A DNA stretch of 64,000 nucleotides from Sinosporangium siamense (GCF_016863435.1 NZ_BOOW01000010.1:62001-126000), one strand, 5' to 3'; positions 46,381 to 55,882 are shown, numbered from the stretch's first letter. Made by a program: numbers and translations. The notes: generated by a model not told the origin, from the letters alone.

Positions 46381-47712
46381 ATGAGCGCATCGCTGTCCCG
46401 CCGGCATCTGCTCGCAGCCGCCGCAGCCGTGCCCGCGGCGGCCGCTCTTGGGGCGCCCGCCTGGGCCGCCTCGGCCACGAGCCCGCCCGGACATCGCGGT
46501 GTCAACAATGTCGTGGGGCCCATGCCCCGCCCCGCCCGCATCGAGAACGACCCTGAGCTGGAGCACCAGTTCGACGTCGAGTTCGACAACTCCGTCGGCG
46601 GCGCCGTCACCCACGTCGCCCTCGACGGCACCCGCACAAAGCTCGGCAACGTGCAGCGGCCCGCCACCGCCAGTGTGAAGGCCAACGACGGCTTCTGGGC
46701 GTCGAAGTATTCCCGCGCCCTGGACGGCACACCCGGCCACGCGCTCGCGGTGTCGGTCTACGTCCTGCGCTTCAAGGTCGGCCCCGGGGCGAAGTACGAC
46801 CCGCACGACCAGCGCGCCTGGACCACCAGCCTGGTCAACGTCCGCCCCGACCGCTTCCACGGCGCCGACCACGGCAAGTGGCTCGCCGACACGATCTACA
46901 CCGACATCGAGGGCGGCACCAGCATCTTCGGCGGCGGCGCCTCCCCGGCGGTCGGGTCGCCGCTGAAATACCTCGACGAGGCCAGCGGCAAGTGGCGCCC
47001 CATCCACAAGTACTTCGAGGACGACTTCACCCGTCCCGTGCCCCGCCACCTGCGCATGTCGGTCTACAAGCCGGTCACGCAGTACGGTTCCCCCACCTTC
47101 GTGGAGTTCGAGAACTGGGCCGCGGGCGACGAGGTCGCCGGCCGCGTCAACGAGAACAACGGCCGCATCCTCGTCGGCTACCCAGGAGGCGTCGTGCGCC
47201 ACGTCGCCGACGTCGTGCAGCGGGTGCGCGGCAGCGGCCGGTTCGGCGGCACCGAGTTCGCCGAGATCGGCCAGATGGACACCAACCACCCCGGTGCGCT
47301 GACCTTCTCCACGTCGCCCCGCACCGGCTTCAGCTGGGACCCGAACGTCCGCGGCGGCTTCCAGATCGTGCCCGCCAACCACGTGAAGTACCTCAGCAAC
47401 GACCTCGGCCAGAACTCCTTCATCGACAAGCCCCAGTGGCTGATCGTCGGCCCCGTCGGCGGGACCGCCGCGACGCTGCGCGACACCCGCTACCTGATCG
47501 ACGGGCAGCTGTCCTTCACCCCGGGCTGGGAGGGCGTGGCCCCCCTCTTCGGCCTCTACATGCGCACCCACATGCGCTTCGAGCTCTCCAAGGATTACGG
47601 CGCGACCTGGGAGCAGAGCCCCAACCTGGTCGGCGTGACCGAACCCCCGGCGTCACCGGTCAACACCTGGACCAACATCCGCGTCAACATGAACTACCCA
47701 GCAGGGCCATGA
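46381..47712 (+). CDS. Tat-secreted protein of unknown function, first gene of LacI-controlled locus
   Basis: This 443-residue protein starts at an ATG behind AGGAGG. It has a Tat signal (SRRHLLAAAAA) and an alanine-rich export region ending at about residue 31. The mature part is beta-rich with many Trp, Gly and Asn residues (e.g. FDVEFDNSVGGAVTHV, GFSWDPNVRGGFQIVP). I do not recognise a family. Its position as first gene of a sugar-import operon suggests a polysaccharide-binding or degrading role. The stop overlaps a potential ATG of the next gene. Confidence 0.8.
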   Translation: MSASLSRRHLLAAAAAVPAAAALGAPAWAASATSPPGHRGVNNVVGPMPRPARIENDPELEHQFDVEFDNSVGGAVTHVALDGTRTKLGNVQRPATASVKANDGFWASKYSRALDGTPGHALAVSVYVLRFKVGPGAKYDPHDQRAWTTSLVNVRPDRFHGADHGKWLADTIYTDIEGGTSIFGGGASPAVGSPLKYLDEASGKWRPIHKYFEDDFTRPVPRHLRMSVYKPVTQYGSPTFVEFENWAAGDEVAGRVNENNGRILVGYPGGVVRHVADVVQRVRGSGRFGGTEFAEIGQMDTNHPGALTFSTSPRTGFSWDPNVRGGFQIVPANHVKYLSNDLGQNSFIDKPQWLIVGPVGGTAATLRDTRYLIDGQLSFTPGWEGVAPLFGLYMRTHMRFELSKDYGATWEQSPNLVGVTEPPASPVNTWTNIRVNMNYPAGP

Positions 47713-47723
47713 AGGGAACACCG

Positions 47724-49043
47724 ATGAAGCGCCCCCACAAGCACCGCCCGTGGCGCGTTCTCGCCGCCGCCCTGACCACCGGGCTGGCGTTGTCCGCCTG
47801 CGGCGGCGGTGGCGGCGCAGGCGGCACCGCGGCGAGCGGCGGGGACAAGACCCTGCGGGTGTGGTTCCCCGGCAACCTCAGCAACGAGGTGACCTGGGTG
47901 AACGGCACGCTCGTGCCGGCCTTCGAAAAGCAGCACCCCGGCGTCGACGTCCAGGTCGAGTTCGTCGACTGGGCCAACCTGTCGACCCGCCTGTCCACGG
48001 CCTTCGCCGGCAACACCGCGCCCGACGTCTTCGGGCACGGCAACGCCGCCGCGGCGGGCTTCGCCGACGCCGGCCGCATCCAGCCGCTGGACGAGCAGGT
48101 CGCCGCGCTCCCCGAGGCCGACCGCACCGACCTCACCTTCCTGAACGACGGGAAAGTGGGCGGCAAGCAGTACATCATGCCGCTGCGTGGCTTCGGCTAC
48201 CTCGTCGCATACCGGAAGGACCTGGTGAAGGAGGCGGGGCTCGACTTCGCCACGCCGCCCGCCACCTGGGAGGACCTGCGCGCCGCGGCCGGCAAGCTGG
48301 CCCAGCGCGAGGGCGGCAAGGTGACCCGGTCGGGCCTGCTCATGCCGGCCGACAACACCATCAGCATGTCCCAGGCGTTCGGCACCCTGCTCTTCCAGGC
48401 GGGTGGGAAGTTCCTCGCAGGCGACGGCAAAACCGTCACCTGGAACGCTCCGGAAGGTGTGGCCGCGCTCGAACACCTCACCGGGCTCTACCAGGGCTCC
48501 GACGCGGTGAGTTCCGGTCTCGGCGAGAAGACCGCCAGCACCGGTGCCCAGCACCCCCTGGCCACCGGCCGTGCCGCGATGGCGCTCGTGGACGACGCCA
48601 CCCTGAAGACGATCCACGAGCAGTCGCCCGAGCTCGCCGAGAAGATCGGCGTGCTGAGCCCCGTCAAGAAGGCCGAGGCGGTCTCCTTCGGCGGCGCCGG
48701 CAACGGCATGTTCATCAGCGCGAAGACCAAGCTGAAGAAGGAGGCCTGGGACTTCATCTCCTTCATGCTCAAGCCGGAGAACGTCAAGGCGTACTCCCTC
48801 ACCGTCGGCGGCATCCCCGCCCGCACCTCGGTCGCCAAGGACCCCGAGCTGACCAAGGTGTCCTACCTGGCGCCGTTCATGGAGGCCGCGCCGCAGTTCC
48901 GCGGCAACCCCAACGTGGCGACCTGGACCCAGTTGCGCGACGCGCTGGGCAAGGAGATCGAGAAGGCGCTGCGCGGCACCACCCCGCCGCGTAAGGCGCT
49001 CGACGACGCCGCGGCGGCCGCCGAAGAGCTGCTCAAGGGTTGA
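47724..49043 (+). CDS. ABC transporter sugar-binding lipoprotein (SBP_bac_1)
   Basis: This 439-residue lipoprotein has a lipobox (LALSAC) followed by a glycine-rich linker and an extracellular solute-binding protein family 1 fold (TLRVWFPGN, FEKQHPGVDVQVEF). I chose the ATG at 47724 because GAAGGGAA precedes it; an ATG at 47709 is also in frame and overlaps the previous stop. It feeds the two permeases that follow. The ligand is probably a carbohydrate, from family knowledge. Confidence 0.92.
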   Translation: MKRPHKHRPWRVLAAALTTGLALSACGGGGGAGGTAASGGDKTLRVWFPGNLSNEVTWVNGTLVPAFEKQHPGVDVQVEFVDWANLSTRLSTAFAGNTAPDVFGHGNAAAAGFADAGRIQPLDEQVAALPEADRTDLTFLNDGKVGGKQYIMPLRGFGYLVAYRKDLVKEAGLDFATPPATWEDLRAAAGKLAQREGGKVTRSGLLMPADNTISMSQAFGTLLFQAGGKFLAGDGKTVTWNAPEGVAALEHLTGLYQGSDAVSSGLGEKTASTGAQHPLATGRAAMALVDDATLKTIHEQSPELAEKIGVLSPVKKAEAVSFGGAGNGMFISAKTKLKKEAWDFISFMLKPENVKAYSLTVGGIPARTSVAKDPELTKVSYLAPFMEAAPQFRGNPNVATWTQLRDALGKEIEKALRGTTPPRKALDDAAAAAEELLKG

Positions 49044-49047
49044 TCCG

Positions 49048-49956
49048 GTGAAAACCACCTCCACTGCCGCGTCTCGCCGGGTCTCCCCGTCGAGACGCGG
49101 CCAGCGGTCGGCCGCGTGGGCGATGGTCCTGCCGGCCACGATCATCCTGTTCGTCGTGGTGGCCATCCCGATCGGCTACGGCTTCTACCTGAGCCTGACC
49201 TCCTACAACCCGGTCGAGACCACGGGCCCGAGGTTCCACGGCCTGGCGGGCTACGCCGAGGTGCTCACCTCGGCGGAGTTCTGGCGGGCGCTCGGGGTCA
49301 CGGGAGCCTACGCCGTCGGCACGCTGATCCTCACCGTGCCCGCCGCCCTCGGCCTCGCGCTGCTCGTCAACGGCAAGTTCCCCGGCGTCGGCCTGTTCCG
49401 CGGGATGATGTACCTCCCGCGCGTCGTCTCCCTCGTCGCCGTCAGCATGATCTGGCTCTGGCTCTACTCCCGCGAGGGCTTCTTCAACTACGCGCTCGAC
49501 CTGGTCGGCCTCGACCCGGTGGAGTTCCTGACCGACGAGTCCACGGCTCTGCCGTCCCTGATCGTCATGCGTGCCTGGAAGGCCCTGGGCGGAAGCATGA
49601 TCATCTTCCTGGCGGGGTTGCAGACCATCCCGCAGGAGCTGATCCAGAGCGCCGCGGTCGACGGCGCGGGCCGGCTGCGCACCTTCCGGCATGTGACCCT
49701 GCCGCTGCTCATGCCCATCACGACCTACGTGGTGGTCGTCGACCTCATCTACCTGGCGCAGTCCTTCTCCGAGATCTACATCCTCACCTCGGGCGGACCC
49801 CTGGGTTCCACGACGGTGGTGAACATGCTCGTCTACAAGCAGGCGTTCGAGAACTTCCAGCTCGGCGAGGCGAGCGCCATGGCGTTCGTGCTCTTCTGCA
49901 TGATTTTCGCGCTGGCCTACGCCAACGTGCGGCTGCTGGGAAGGAGCAAGAAGTGA
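49048..49956 (+). CDS. Sugar ABC transporter permease, MalF/UgpA type
   Basis: This 302-residue permease has six membrane segments and an EAA loop at about 210-230 (IQSAAVDGAGRLRTFRHVTLP). It starts at a GTG 4 bp after the binding protein stop. It forms the importer with the next permease. No ATPase is encoded here; such systems often use a shared MsiK-type ATPase in actinomycetes. Confidence 0.93.
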   Translation: MKTTSTAASRRVSPSRRGQRSAAWAMVLPATIILFVVVAIPIGYGFYLSLTSYNPVETTGPRFHGLAGYAEVLTSAEFWRALGVTGAYAVGTLILTVPAALGLALLVNGKFPGVGLFRGMMYLPRVVSLVAVSMIWLWLYSREGFFNYALDLVGLDPVEFLTDESTALPSLIVMRAWKALGGSMIIFLAGLQTIPQELIQSAAVDGAGRLRTFRHVTLPLLMPITTYVVVVDLIYLAQSFSEIYILTSGGPLGSTTVVNMLVYKQAFENFQLGEASAMAFVLFCMIFALAYANVRLLGRSKK

Positions 49957-50813
49957 AAGGCGCCTGGCGCTGGCGCCGCACCGCCGTAGTCGCCCTCGTC
50001 ACCGCGGTGGTGATGCTTCCCTTCTGGTGGCTGCTGTCGCTGGCGTTCAAGCCCGAGACCGAGGTGTTCAGCTACCCGCCGAACCTGCTGCCGCGCGAGT
50101 GGACCCTCGACAACTTCGCCTACGTCTGGGAGACCACCAACCTGCCGGTGGCGCTCACCAACAGCGTCGTCGTCGGCGTGCTCACGGTGCTCTCGAACGT
50201 GATGGCCGCCACCGCCGCGGGCTACGCCTTCGCCCGGCTGAAGTTCGCCGGCTCGCGCCCGCTGTTCGCCGCCACCCTCGGCGCGGCCATGGTGCCCGCC
50301 GTCGTGCAGCTCATCCCGCTGTTCCTGGTCACCCAGAGGTGGCCCCTCGCGGGCGGCAACGACCTGTTCGGCGAAGGCGGCAGCGGCCTGCTCAACAGCT
50401 ACGCCGGTCTGCTGCTGCCGCTGCTCGTGCAGCCGCTGAACATCTTCCTCGCCCGGCAGTTCTTCCTCGACCTGCCCGAGGAGATGGCCGAGGCGGCACG
50501 CCTCGACGGCGCCTCCGAGCTGCGCATCTTCTGGAGCGTCTACCTCCCGATCGCGCGCCCGGTCGTCGCCACCATCGGCGTGTTGTCGTTCACCGGCGCC
50601 TGGGAGGACTTCCTCTGGCCACTCGTGGTCGTCTCCTCGCCGGACATGCAGACGCTGCCGCTCGCGCTCAGCACCTACGCCGCCAGCGGCGTCGTGCAAT
50701 ACGGCCCGCTCATGGCCGCGACCGTCATCGCCACGATCCCCGTCGTCGGCGTGTTCCTCGCCGCTCAGCGCCACTTCGTGCGCGGACTGGCCTCCGGAGG
50801 TGTCAAGGGCTGA
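49953..50813 (+). CDS. Sugar ABC transporter permease, MalG/UgpE type
   Basis: This 286-residue permease starts at a GTG that overlaps the previous stop by 4 bp. The MalG-type opening (MLPFWWLLSLAFKPETEVF) and the EAA loop EEMAEAARLDGASELRIFW are present. It completes the membrane part of the importer. Its stop overlaps the start of the DUF4127 gene (TGATG). Confidence 0.93.
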   Translation: MKGAWRWRRTAVVALVTAVVMLPFWWLLSLAFKPETEVFSYPPNLLPREWTLDNFAYVWETTNLPVALTNSVVVGVLTVLSNVMAATAAGYAFARLKFAGSRPLFAATLGAAMVPAVVQLIPLFLVTQRWPLAGGNDLFGEGGSGLLNSYAGLLLPLLVQPLNIFLARQFFLDLPEEMAEAARLDGASELRIFWSVYLPIARPVVATIGVLSFTGAWEDFLWPLVVVSSPDMQTLPLALSTYAASGVVQYGPLMAATVIATIPVVGVFLAAQRHFVRGLASGGVKG

Positions 50814-52405
50814 TGACCCACGTCGTACTGCTCCCGCTCGACGACCGCCCGGTCAACACCGGCAACGTCGCCGACCTCGCCGCGGCCGCCGGCGCCACCC
50901 TCACCCTGCCGCCGCCCGGCCTGCTCGGCCCCCGCGGCGCCGCGTCCGACCTCGACGCGGTCGCCGCCTGGCTGGTGGAGGCCGCCAAGGACGCCGACGC
51001 GGTCGTGGTGTCGGTCAACCAGCTCGTCCACGGCGGCTACGTGCCGTCGCGGCGGACGGGCGAGGGGATCGCCGACTGGCTGCCGCGCCTTGAGGTGCTG
51101 CGGCGGCTGCCGGCCGAGATGCCGGTGTTCGCCTACGCGGTGCTGATGCGCACCAAGGACCAGGACGACGCGAGCACCGAACCCTCCTACTGGGACTCCC
51201 ACGGACGCGCCTTCTTCCGCTTCTCACAGGAGCTCTACCGCGCCGAGCACCCCCCGGCCCCCGGCCAGGACGGTGTGTACGGCAAAGCCCCCCTGACCCG
51301 CCCCCCGATCGCGGCGCCCGCCCTGCCCGCGGGCGCCGCCGGAGGCCGCGGCGCGGGTCCGCTCACGACGGACGGGGTCGAGCGGGCCCGTGCCGTACTC
51401 CCCGAAGGAGACGCGCGCGACTGGGTGCGGCGCCGCCTCGCGCTGCACCAGCTCCACCTCGCCTGCGTCGAACTCGCCGCCGAGGGGGTTCTCGACCACT
51501 TCGCCGTGCTCGCCGAGGACACCACCCTGGAGAGCGTCTCGACCAGTGAGCGGGAGTGGCTCGACGTCTGGATCACGAGGTTCGGCGCCGGCGACCGGGT
51601 GATGTGCTACCCCGGCGCCGACGAGGCGGGCGCGGTGTTCTTCGGCCGGGCCCTCGGCCTCGGCCGCGACCTCACCGCCGCCGTCGTCTGCGAGGTGCCG
51701 GTCGGCCTCTCCGCCGTGGCCGTCTACGAGGACGTGCCGGTGGGGGAGACCGTCGCCGCGCAGGTGCGGGCCGCGGGCCTGCGCCAGGTGCCGGAAGCGG
51801 AGGCGGCCGACCTGGTCGTCGCCGTACACCCCCCGATGGGCACAGGCGACGGCGAGATGGCCGACCGCTACTTCGACGCCTGCACCCCCGCCTCGCCCGA
51901 GCGGCTGTCCGCCGCCCGGCGGCTCGCCGACCGGGTCGCCGGGCTCGTCGCGGCCGGCCGCCGCGTCGTGGTGGCCGACGTCGCCGACGCCAACGGCTCC
52001 GACCCGGCCCTCGTGGATGCCCTGCGCGAGCGGATCGCCCTCACCGATCTGGCCGGCTACGCCGGGTGGAACACCGCGGGCAACTCCATCGGCAGCGCCG
52101 TCGCCCAGGGGTGCGCCGCCCTCGCCGGCGGCCCCGGCTCCACCGCGAAAGCCGTGGCGCACCGCTTTCTTGACGACTTCGCATACCAAGCGGGGGTGCG
52201 CCGTGCTGTGATCAACGGTGATCCGGACGCGCTTGCCGGATTGGAGGAGCGTTTCGCGGCCTTCCCGGAGTTCGCAGGTGCCTACCGGGTGCGGCCCGGC
52301 AGCGTGTGTCTGCCCTGGGGCCGTCCCTTCGAGGTCGACTTCGCGCTTGAGGACGTGGGGGACCGCGACGTGGAGGACAAGGACCTGGAGGGCAGCCAAT
52401 CATGA
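50813..52405 (+). CDS. DUF4127 family protein
   Basis: This 530-residue protein matches DUF4127. The typical opening is VVLLPLDDRPVNTGNV, followed by SVNQLVHGGYVPSR, YAVLMRTKDQD and, late in the protein, GYAGWNTAGNSIGSAVAQG. No biochemical role is established as far as I know. Its coupling with a sugar importer and a FAD oxidoreductase suggests an intracellular step in use of the imported compound. There is no signal peptide. Its stop overlaps a 12-codon frame that bridges to lacI. Confidence 0.85.
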   Translation: MTHVVLLPLDDRPVNTGNVADLAAAAGATLTLPPPGLLGPRGAASDLDAVAAWLVEAAKDADAVVVSVNQLVHGGYVPSRRTGEGIADWLPRLEVLRRLPAEMPVFAYAVLMRTKDQDDASTEPSYWDSHGRAFFRFSQELYRAEHPPAPGQDGVYGKAPLTRPPIAAPALPAGAAGGRGAGPLTTDGVERARAVLPEGDARDWVRRRLALHQLHLACVELAAEGVLDHFAVLAEDTTLESVSTSEREWLDVWITRFGAGDRVMCYPGADEAGAVFFGRALGLGRDLTAAVVCEVPVGLSAVAVYEDVPVGETVAAQVRAAGLRQVPEAEAADLVVAVHPPMGTGDGEMADRYFDACTPASPERLSAARRLADRVAGLVAAGRRVVVADVADANGSDPALVDALRERIALTDLAGYAGWNTAGNSIGSAVAQGCAALAGGPGSTAKAVAHRFLDDFAYQAGVRRAVINGDPDALAGLEERFAAFPEFAGAYRVRPGSVCLPWGRPFEVDFALEDVGDRDVEDKDLEGSQS

Positions 52406-52440
52406 CCATCCACATCGCCGTCACGGAGACGGGCCCATGA
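52402..52440 (+). CDS. 12-codon bridging mini-ORF between DUF4127 and lacI
   Basis: ATG 52402 overlaps the DUF4127 stop (ATGA), and its own TGA (52438-52440) overlaps the lacI ATG (ATGA). It encodes MTIHIAVTETGP. It has its own GGAGGG Shine-Dalgarno at good distance, and lacI has GGAG too. It may serve to couple translation of lacI to the upstream gene. It could also be chance. Confidence 0.4.
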   Translation: MTIHIAVTETGP

Positions 52441-53513
52441 GCGAGCGGAACTGGCGCCGGCCCCGGCAGGCCGACATCGCCAAGGAGGCGGGGGTCTCCC
52501 AGGCGACGGTCTCCTACGTCATCAGCGGGCGGACCGACGGACCGGAGATCCCCGAGGGCACCCGCGCCCGGGTGCTCGCCGCCGCCCGCCGGCTCGGCTA
52601 TGTCGTCAACCCGGTGGCCCGCAACCTCGCCGGCGGCTCGACCAGGCTGATCGGGGTCTACACCTTCGAGTCTGTGTTCCCCCTCGACCACCACGACTTC
52701 TACCACCCGTTCCTGGTCGGCATCGAGGCCGCGGCGGAGGCGCACGGCTACGACCTGGTGCTGTTCACCAGCGCCACCGGCGCAGACGGCCGCCGCTCCA
52801 TCTACCGCGACAACGTCAACCGGCTGGCCCTCACCGACGGGTGCGTCCTGATCGGCAAGAACGCCGACCGGGACGAGCTCGCGCGGCTGCGCGACGACGG
52901 CTTCCCCTTCACCTACGTCGGACGCCGCGAGGTGCCCGGCGACCCCATCGGCTACTCCGCCGCCGACTACGCCTCGGCGACCGCCGAGGTCGTCGACCAC
53001 CTCGCGGACCTCGGCCACCGCCGCGTCGCCTACCTCGGCTCGACCACCCCCGGCGAATACACCGCCGACCGTGACACCGGCTTCTGGGAGGCGGCGCGCC
53101 GCCACGACCTCGACACCGGCGGCCTGCTGCGGCCCGTCGGCCCGGAGGGCCTGACCCCCGCCGACGTCGCCGACCTCTACGAGCGCGGCGCGACCGCCTT
53201 CGTGGTGCACGACGCCGCCGAGGCGCTGCGCGTGGTCGACATCCTCGGCACGCTCGGTCTGCGCGTGCCGTACGACTGCTCGGTCGCCGCACTCAACGAC
53301 CCGCCGGACGGTACGGCGGGAGCCGCCGAGCTGACCTGTTTCCACATCCCGAGGCGGGAGATGGGGGTCGAGGCCGTCAACCTCCTCATGGAACGGCTGC
53401 GGCAGGGGCCGGGCGCCCAGCCCGCGACCACCACCTTGAAATGCACGTTCGTAGCTGGCCGGACCAGCGGACCAGCGCCTGAGAGCAGGCGGAAAGGAAT
53501 AGGAAGCCGATGA
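52437..53513 (+). CDS. LacI-family transcriptional regulator
   Basis: This 358-residue regulator has a LacI HTH (about 10-60, RQADIAKEAGVSQATVSYVISG) with the hinge helix NPVARNLAGGS, and a periplasmic-binding-protein-like effector domain (about 68-335). It is embedded in the operon it probably controls. The near-palindromic operators at 46319, 46355 and 46198 fit LacI specificity. Its stop overlaps the FAD oxidoreductase start (ATGA). The inducer is likely the imported compound. Confidence 0.94.
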   Translation: MSERNWRRPRQADIAKEAGVSQATVSYVISGRTDGPEIPEGTRARVLAAARRLGYVVNPVARNLAGGSTRLIGVYTFESVFPLDHHDFYHPFLVGIEAAAEAHGYDLVLFTSATGADGRRSIYRDNVNRLALTDGCVLIGKNADRDELARLRDDGFPFTYVGRREVPGDPIGYSAADYASATAEVVDHLADLGHRRVAYLGSTTPGEYTADRDTGFWEAARRHDLDTGGLLRPVGPEGLTPADVADLYERGATAFVVHDAAEALRVVDILGTLGLRVPYDCSVAALNDPPDGTAGAAELTCFHIPRREMGVEAVNLLMERLRQGPGAQPATTTLKCTFVAGRTSGPAPESRRKGIGSR

Positions 53514-55123
53514 CCGGCATGCAGGTCGACGTCCTCGTCGTCGGGGGTGGTCTTGGCGGTGTCGCCGCGGCCCTCGCCGCGCTGCGCGGCGGCGCCAGGG
53601 TCACACTCACCGAGTCGACCGCCTGGCTCGGCGGCCAGTTGACCAGCCAGGCGGTGCCGCCGGACGAGCACCCGTGGGTGGAGCGGTTCGGCTCCAGCAC
53701 GAGCTACCGCGCGCTGCGCGAGGGCATCCGCGAGTACTACCGCCGCTGGTATCCCCTGCGGCCGGGCTCCGCAGCCGACCCCCAGCTGAATCCCGGGGCG
53801 GGGCGCGTCAGCCGCCTGTGCGTCGAGCCCCGCGCCGCAGTGGCGGTGCTCGACGCGATGGTCGCGCCCTGGGAGGCGGCCGGGAGGCTGACCGTGCTCC
53901 GCGAGCACGAACCGGTCGCCGCCGGGGTGAACGGCGACCGCGTCGAGTCGGTCACCCTGCGCGACCTGCGCGGCGGCGGCGAGACGACGATCGACGCGCG
54001 TTATGTGCTCGACGCCACCGAGACCGGCGACCTGCTGCCGCTGACCGGCACCGAATACGTCACCGGGTTCGAGTCGCGCCACGACACCGGCGAGCCCAGC
54101 GCCCCCGAGGCCGCCCAGCCGCTCAACATGCAGGCCGTCTCGGTGTGCTTCGCCCTCGAACACCGCGAGGGGGAGGACCACACCGTCGACAAGCCCGACA
54201 CCTACGCCCACTGGCGCAACCACCGGCCCGAGTTCTGGCCCGGCGCCCAGCTCGGCTGGGTCGCCCCCCACCCGCACACCCTCGCGCCCCGCACCTACGC
54301 CTTCAGCCCCAACCCCGACGACGACCCGGGCGCGATCGTCGCGGACCAGAGCCGCGACCCTGGCTCCGACGAGCTGTGGACGTTCCGCCGAATCCTCGCC
54401 AGGAACCACTTCCGGCCCGGTGTGTTCGCCAGCGACGTCACCCTGGTCAACTGGCCGCAGATCGACTACCTCGGCGGGCCCGTCTTCGAGGTGCCGGCCG
54501 ACGAGGCGGCCCGCCACGTCGAGGCCGCCCGGCAGCAGAGCCTCAGCATGCTCTACTGGATGCAGACCGAGGCCCCCCGCCCGGACGGCGGCACCGGCTG
54601 GCCCGGGCTGCGGCTGCGCCCCGACATCATGGGCACCGCCGACGGCCTCGCCATGGCGCCCTACATCCGCGAGTCCCGCCGCATCCTCGCGGAATATCGC
54701 GTCGTCGAGCAGGACCTCGCGGTCTCCGTGCGCGGGCGGCACGGCGCGGTCGCCTACCCCGACTCGGTCGGCGTCGGCTCCTACCGCATCGACCTGCACC
54801 CCTCCACCGGCGGCGACAACTACATCGACGTGGCCGCCTGGCCCTTCGAGATCCCGCTGCGCAGCCTCGTGCCGCAGCGGATGCGCAACCTTCTCGCCGC
54901 GGGCAAGAACATCGGCACCACCCACATCACCAACGGCAGCTACCGCCTGCACCCCGTCGAATGGGCCATCGGGGAGGCAGCAGGCGCCCTCGCCGCGCAC
55001 TGCCTGGCCGGCTCGGCCGAACCCCAGCAGGTCACCGCCGATGAACGGCGGCGGGAGGAGTTCCGCGCCGGCCTCGCCGCCGACGGCGTCGAGCTGACCT
55101 GGCCGAAGATCCAGCCCTACTAG
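53510..55123 (+). CDS. FAD-dependent oxidoreductase (FAD_oxidored, PF12831)
   Basis: This 537-residue flavoprotein has an N-terminal Rossmann motif (VLVVGGGLGGVAAALAA) and ESTAWLGGQLTSQA, typical of the FAD_oxidored family. A C-terminal FAD-closing motif (LLAAGKNIGTTHITNGS and HPVEWAIGEAAG) is also present. The substrate is unknown; family members are often found in sugar or uronate catabolism clusters. It overlaps lacI by 4 bp. No export signal is present, so it should be cytoplasmic. Confidence 0.9.
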   Translation: MTGMQVDVLVVGGGLGGVAAALAALRGGARVTLTESTAWLGGQLTSQAVPPDEHPWVERFGSSTSYRALREGIREYYRRWYPLRPGSAADPQLNPGAGRVSRLCVEPRAAVAVLDAMVAPWEAAGRLTVLREHEPVAAGVNGDRVESVTLRDLRGGGETTIDARYVLDATETGDLLPLTGTEYVTGFESRHDTGEPSAPEAAQPLNMQAVSVCFALEHREGEDHTVDKPDTYAHWRNHRPEFWPGAQLGWVAPHPHTLAPRTYAFSPNPDDDPGAIVADQSRDPGSDELWTFRRILARNHFRPGVFASDVTLVNWPQIDYLGGPVFEVPADEAARHVEAARQQSLSMLYWMQTEAPRPDGGTGWPGLRLRPDIMGTADGLAMAPYIRESRRILAEYRVVEQDLAVSVRGRHGAVAYPDSVGVGSYRIDLHPSTGGDNYIDVAAWPFEIPLRSLVPQRMRNLLAAGKNIGTTHITNGSYRLHPVEWAIGEAAGALAAHCLAGSAEPQQVTADERRREEFRAGLAADGVELTWPKIQPY

Positions 55124-55151
55124 AACCTCCGGCATACGAAGGACCACCAGC

Positions 55152-55814
55152 ATGCGACTGCCATCCGACAGGATCGGCGTACTCGTCAGCCTGCCCGGCA
55201 ACGACCCCGCCCTGGCCGAGGCCGCCGCCTCCGCCGGAGCCGACGGTCTCAAGGTGCACATCAACATCGAGCACCGCGCCTCGGGCACCGCCTTCGGCTC
55301 CCTCGACCAGGAAGCCGACCGGCTCCGCGCCGTCCTCGCCGTCGGCCTGCCCACCGGCCTGGTCGTCGGCGGCGCGGGCACGGTGTCCCCCGGCGAGACC
55401 CGCAGTGCCTCCGTCATGGGCTTCGACTACTTCGACGTCTACGCCTCCCACGCCCCCGCGGGTTATGTCGCCGACTGCGGCGAGGTCACCCCCATGGTGG
55501 CCCTCGGCCCCGCCGACGGCCCCGCGGACGCCGCCGCTCTCGTGGCGGCCGGGGTGCGGGCGCTGGAGATGTCGACGCTCGACCCCGCGTTGTACGGCAC
55601 AGCCCTGTCGCTCGGCACCCTCGCACGTGTGTCGGCCGTCCGCGGCGCCGTCGGCGTGCCGCTCGTCGTCCCGGCTCAGCATCGGCTGACCCCGGCCGAC
55701 CTTCCGGCGCTCGTCGAAGCCGGGGCTTCCGCCGTACTCCTCGGTGCGGTCGTCACCGGGCCGACGCCGGAGGGCATCGCGGCGGCGGTCAAGGCCTTTC
55801 GCGGGGCGCTCTGA
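55152..55814 (+). CDS. TIM-barrel-like protein of unknown function
   Basis: This 220-residue protein looks like a (beta/alpha)8 barrel, with repeating strand-helix units. Segments include GADGLKVHINIEHRASGT, LVVGGAGTVSP, GFDYFDVYASHAP and, near the end, LVEAGASAVLLGAVVTG (a phosphate-binding-like Gly segment). It could be an epimerase or aldolase-like enzyme, but I cannot name the family. It lies 28 bp after the FAD oxidoreductase and is the last gene of the operon, followed by a strong hairpin. Confidence 0.75.
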   Translation: MRLPSDRIGVLVSLPGNDPALAEAAASAGADGLKVHINIEHRASGTAFGSLDQEADRLRAVLAVGLPTGLVVGGAGTVSPGETRSASVMGFDYFDVYASHAPAGYVADCGEVTPMVALGPADGPADAAALVAAGVRALEMSTLDPALYGTALSLGTLARVSAVRGAVGVPLVVPAQHRLTPADLPALVEAGASAVLLGAVVTGPTPEGIAAAVKAFRGAL

Positions 55815-55830
55815 CTCGGGAAACAACATC

Positions 55831-55860
55831 GGCTCCACCCCGGAAGTACGGGGTGGAGCC
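55831..55860 (+). terminator. Hairpin terminator after the LacI-controlled operon
   Basis: GGCTCCACCCC (55831-55841) pairs perfectly with GGGGTGGAGCC (55850-55860) around an 8-nt loop, 16 bp after the last stop. There is no T-run. It marks the end of the operon. Confidence 0.7.
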
Positions 55861-55882
55861 GGTGGTTTCGCCGCTCCGCCTG

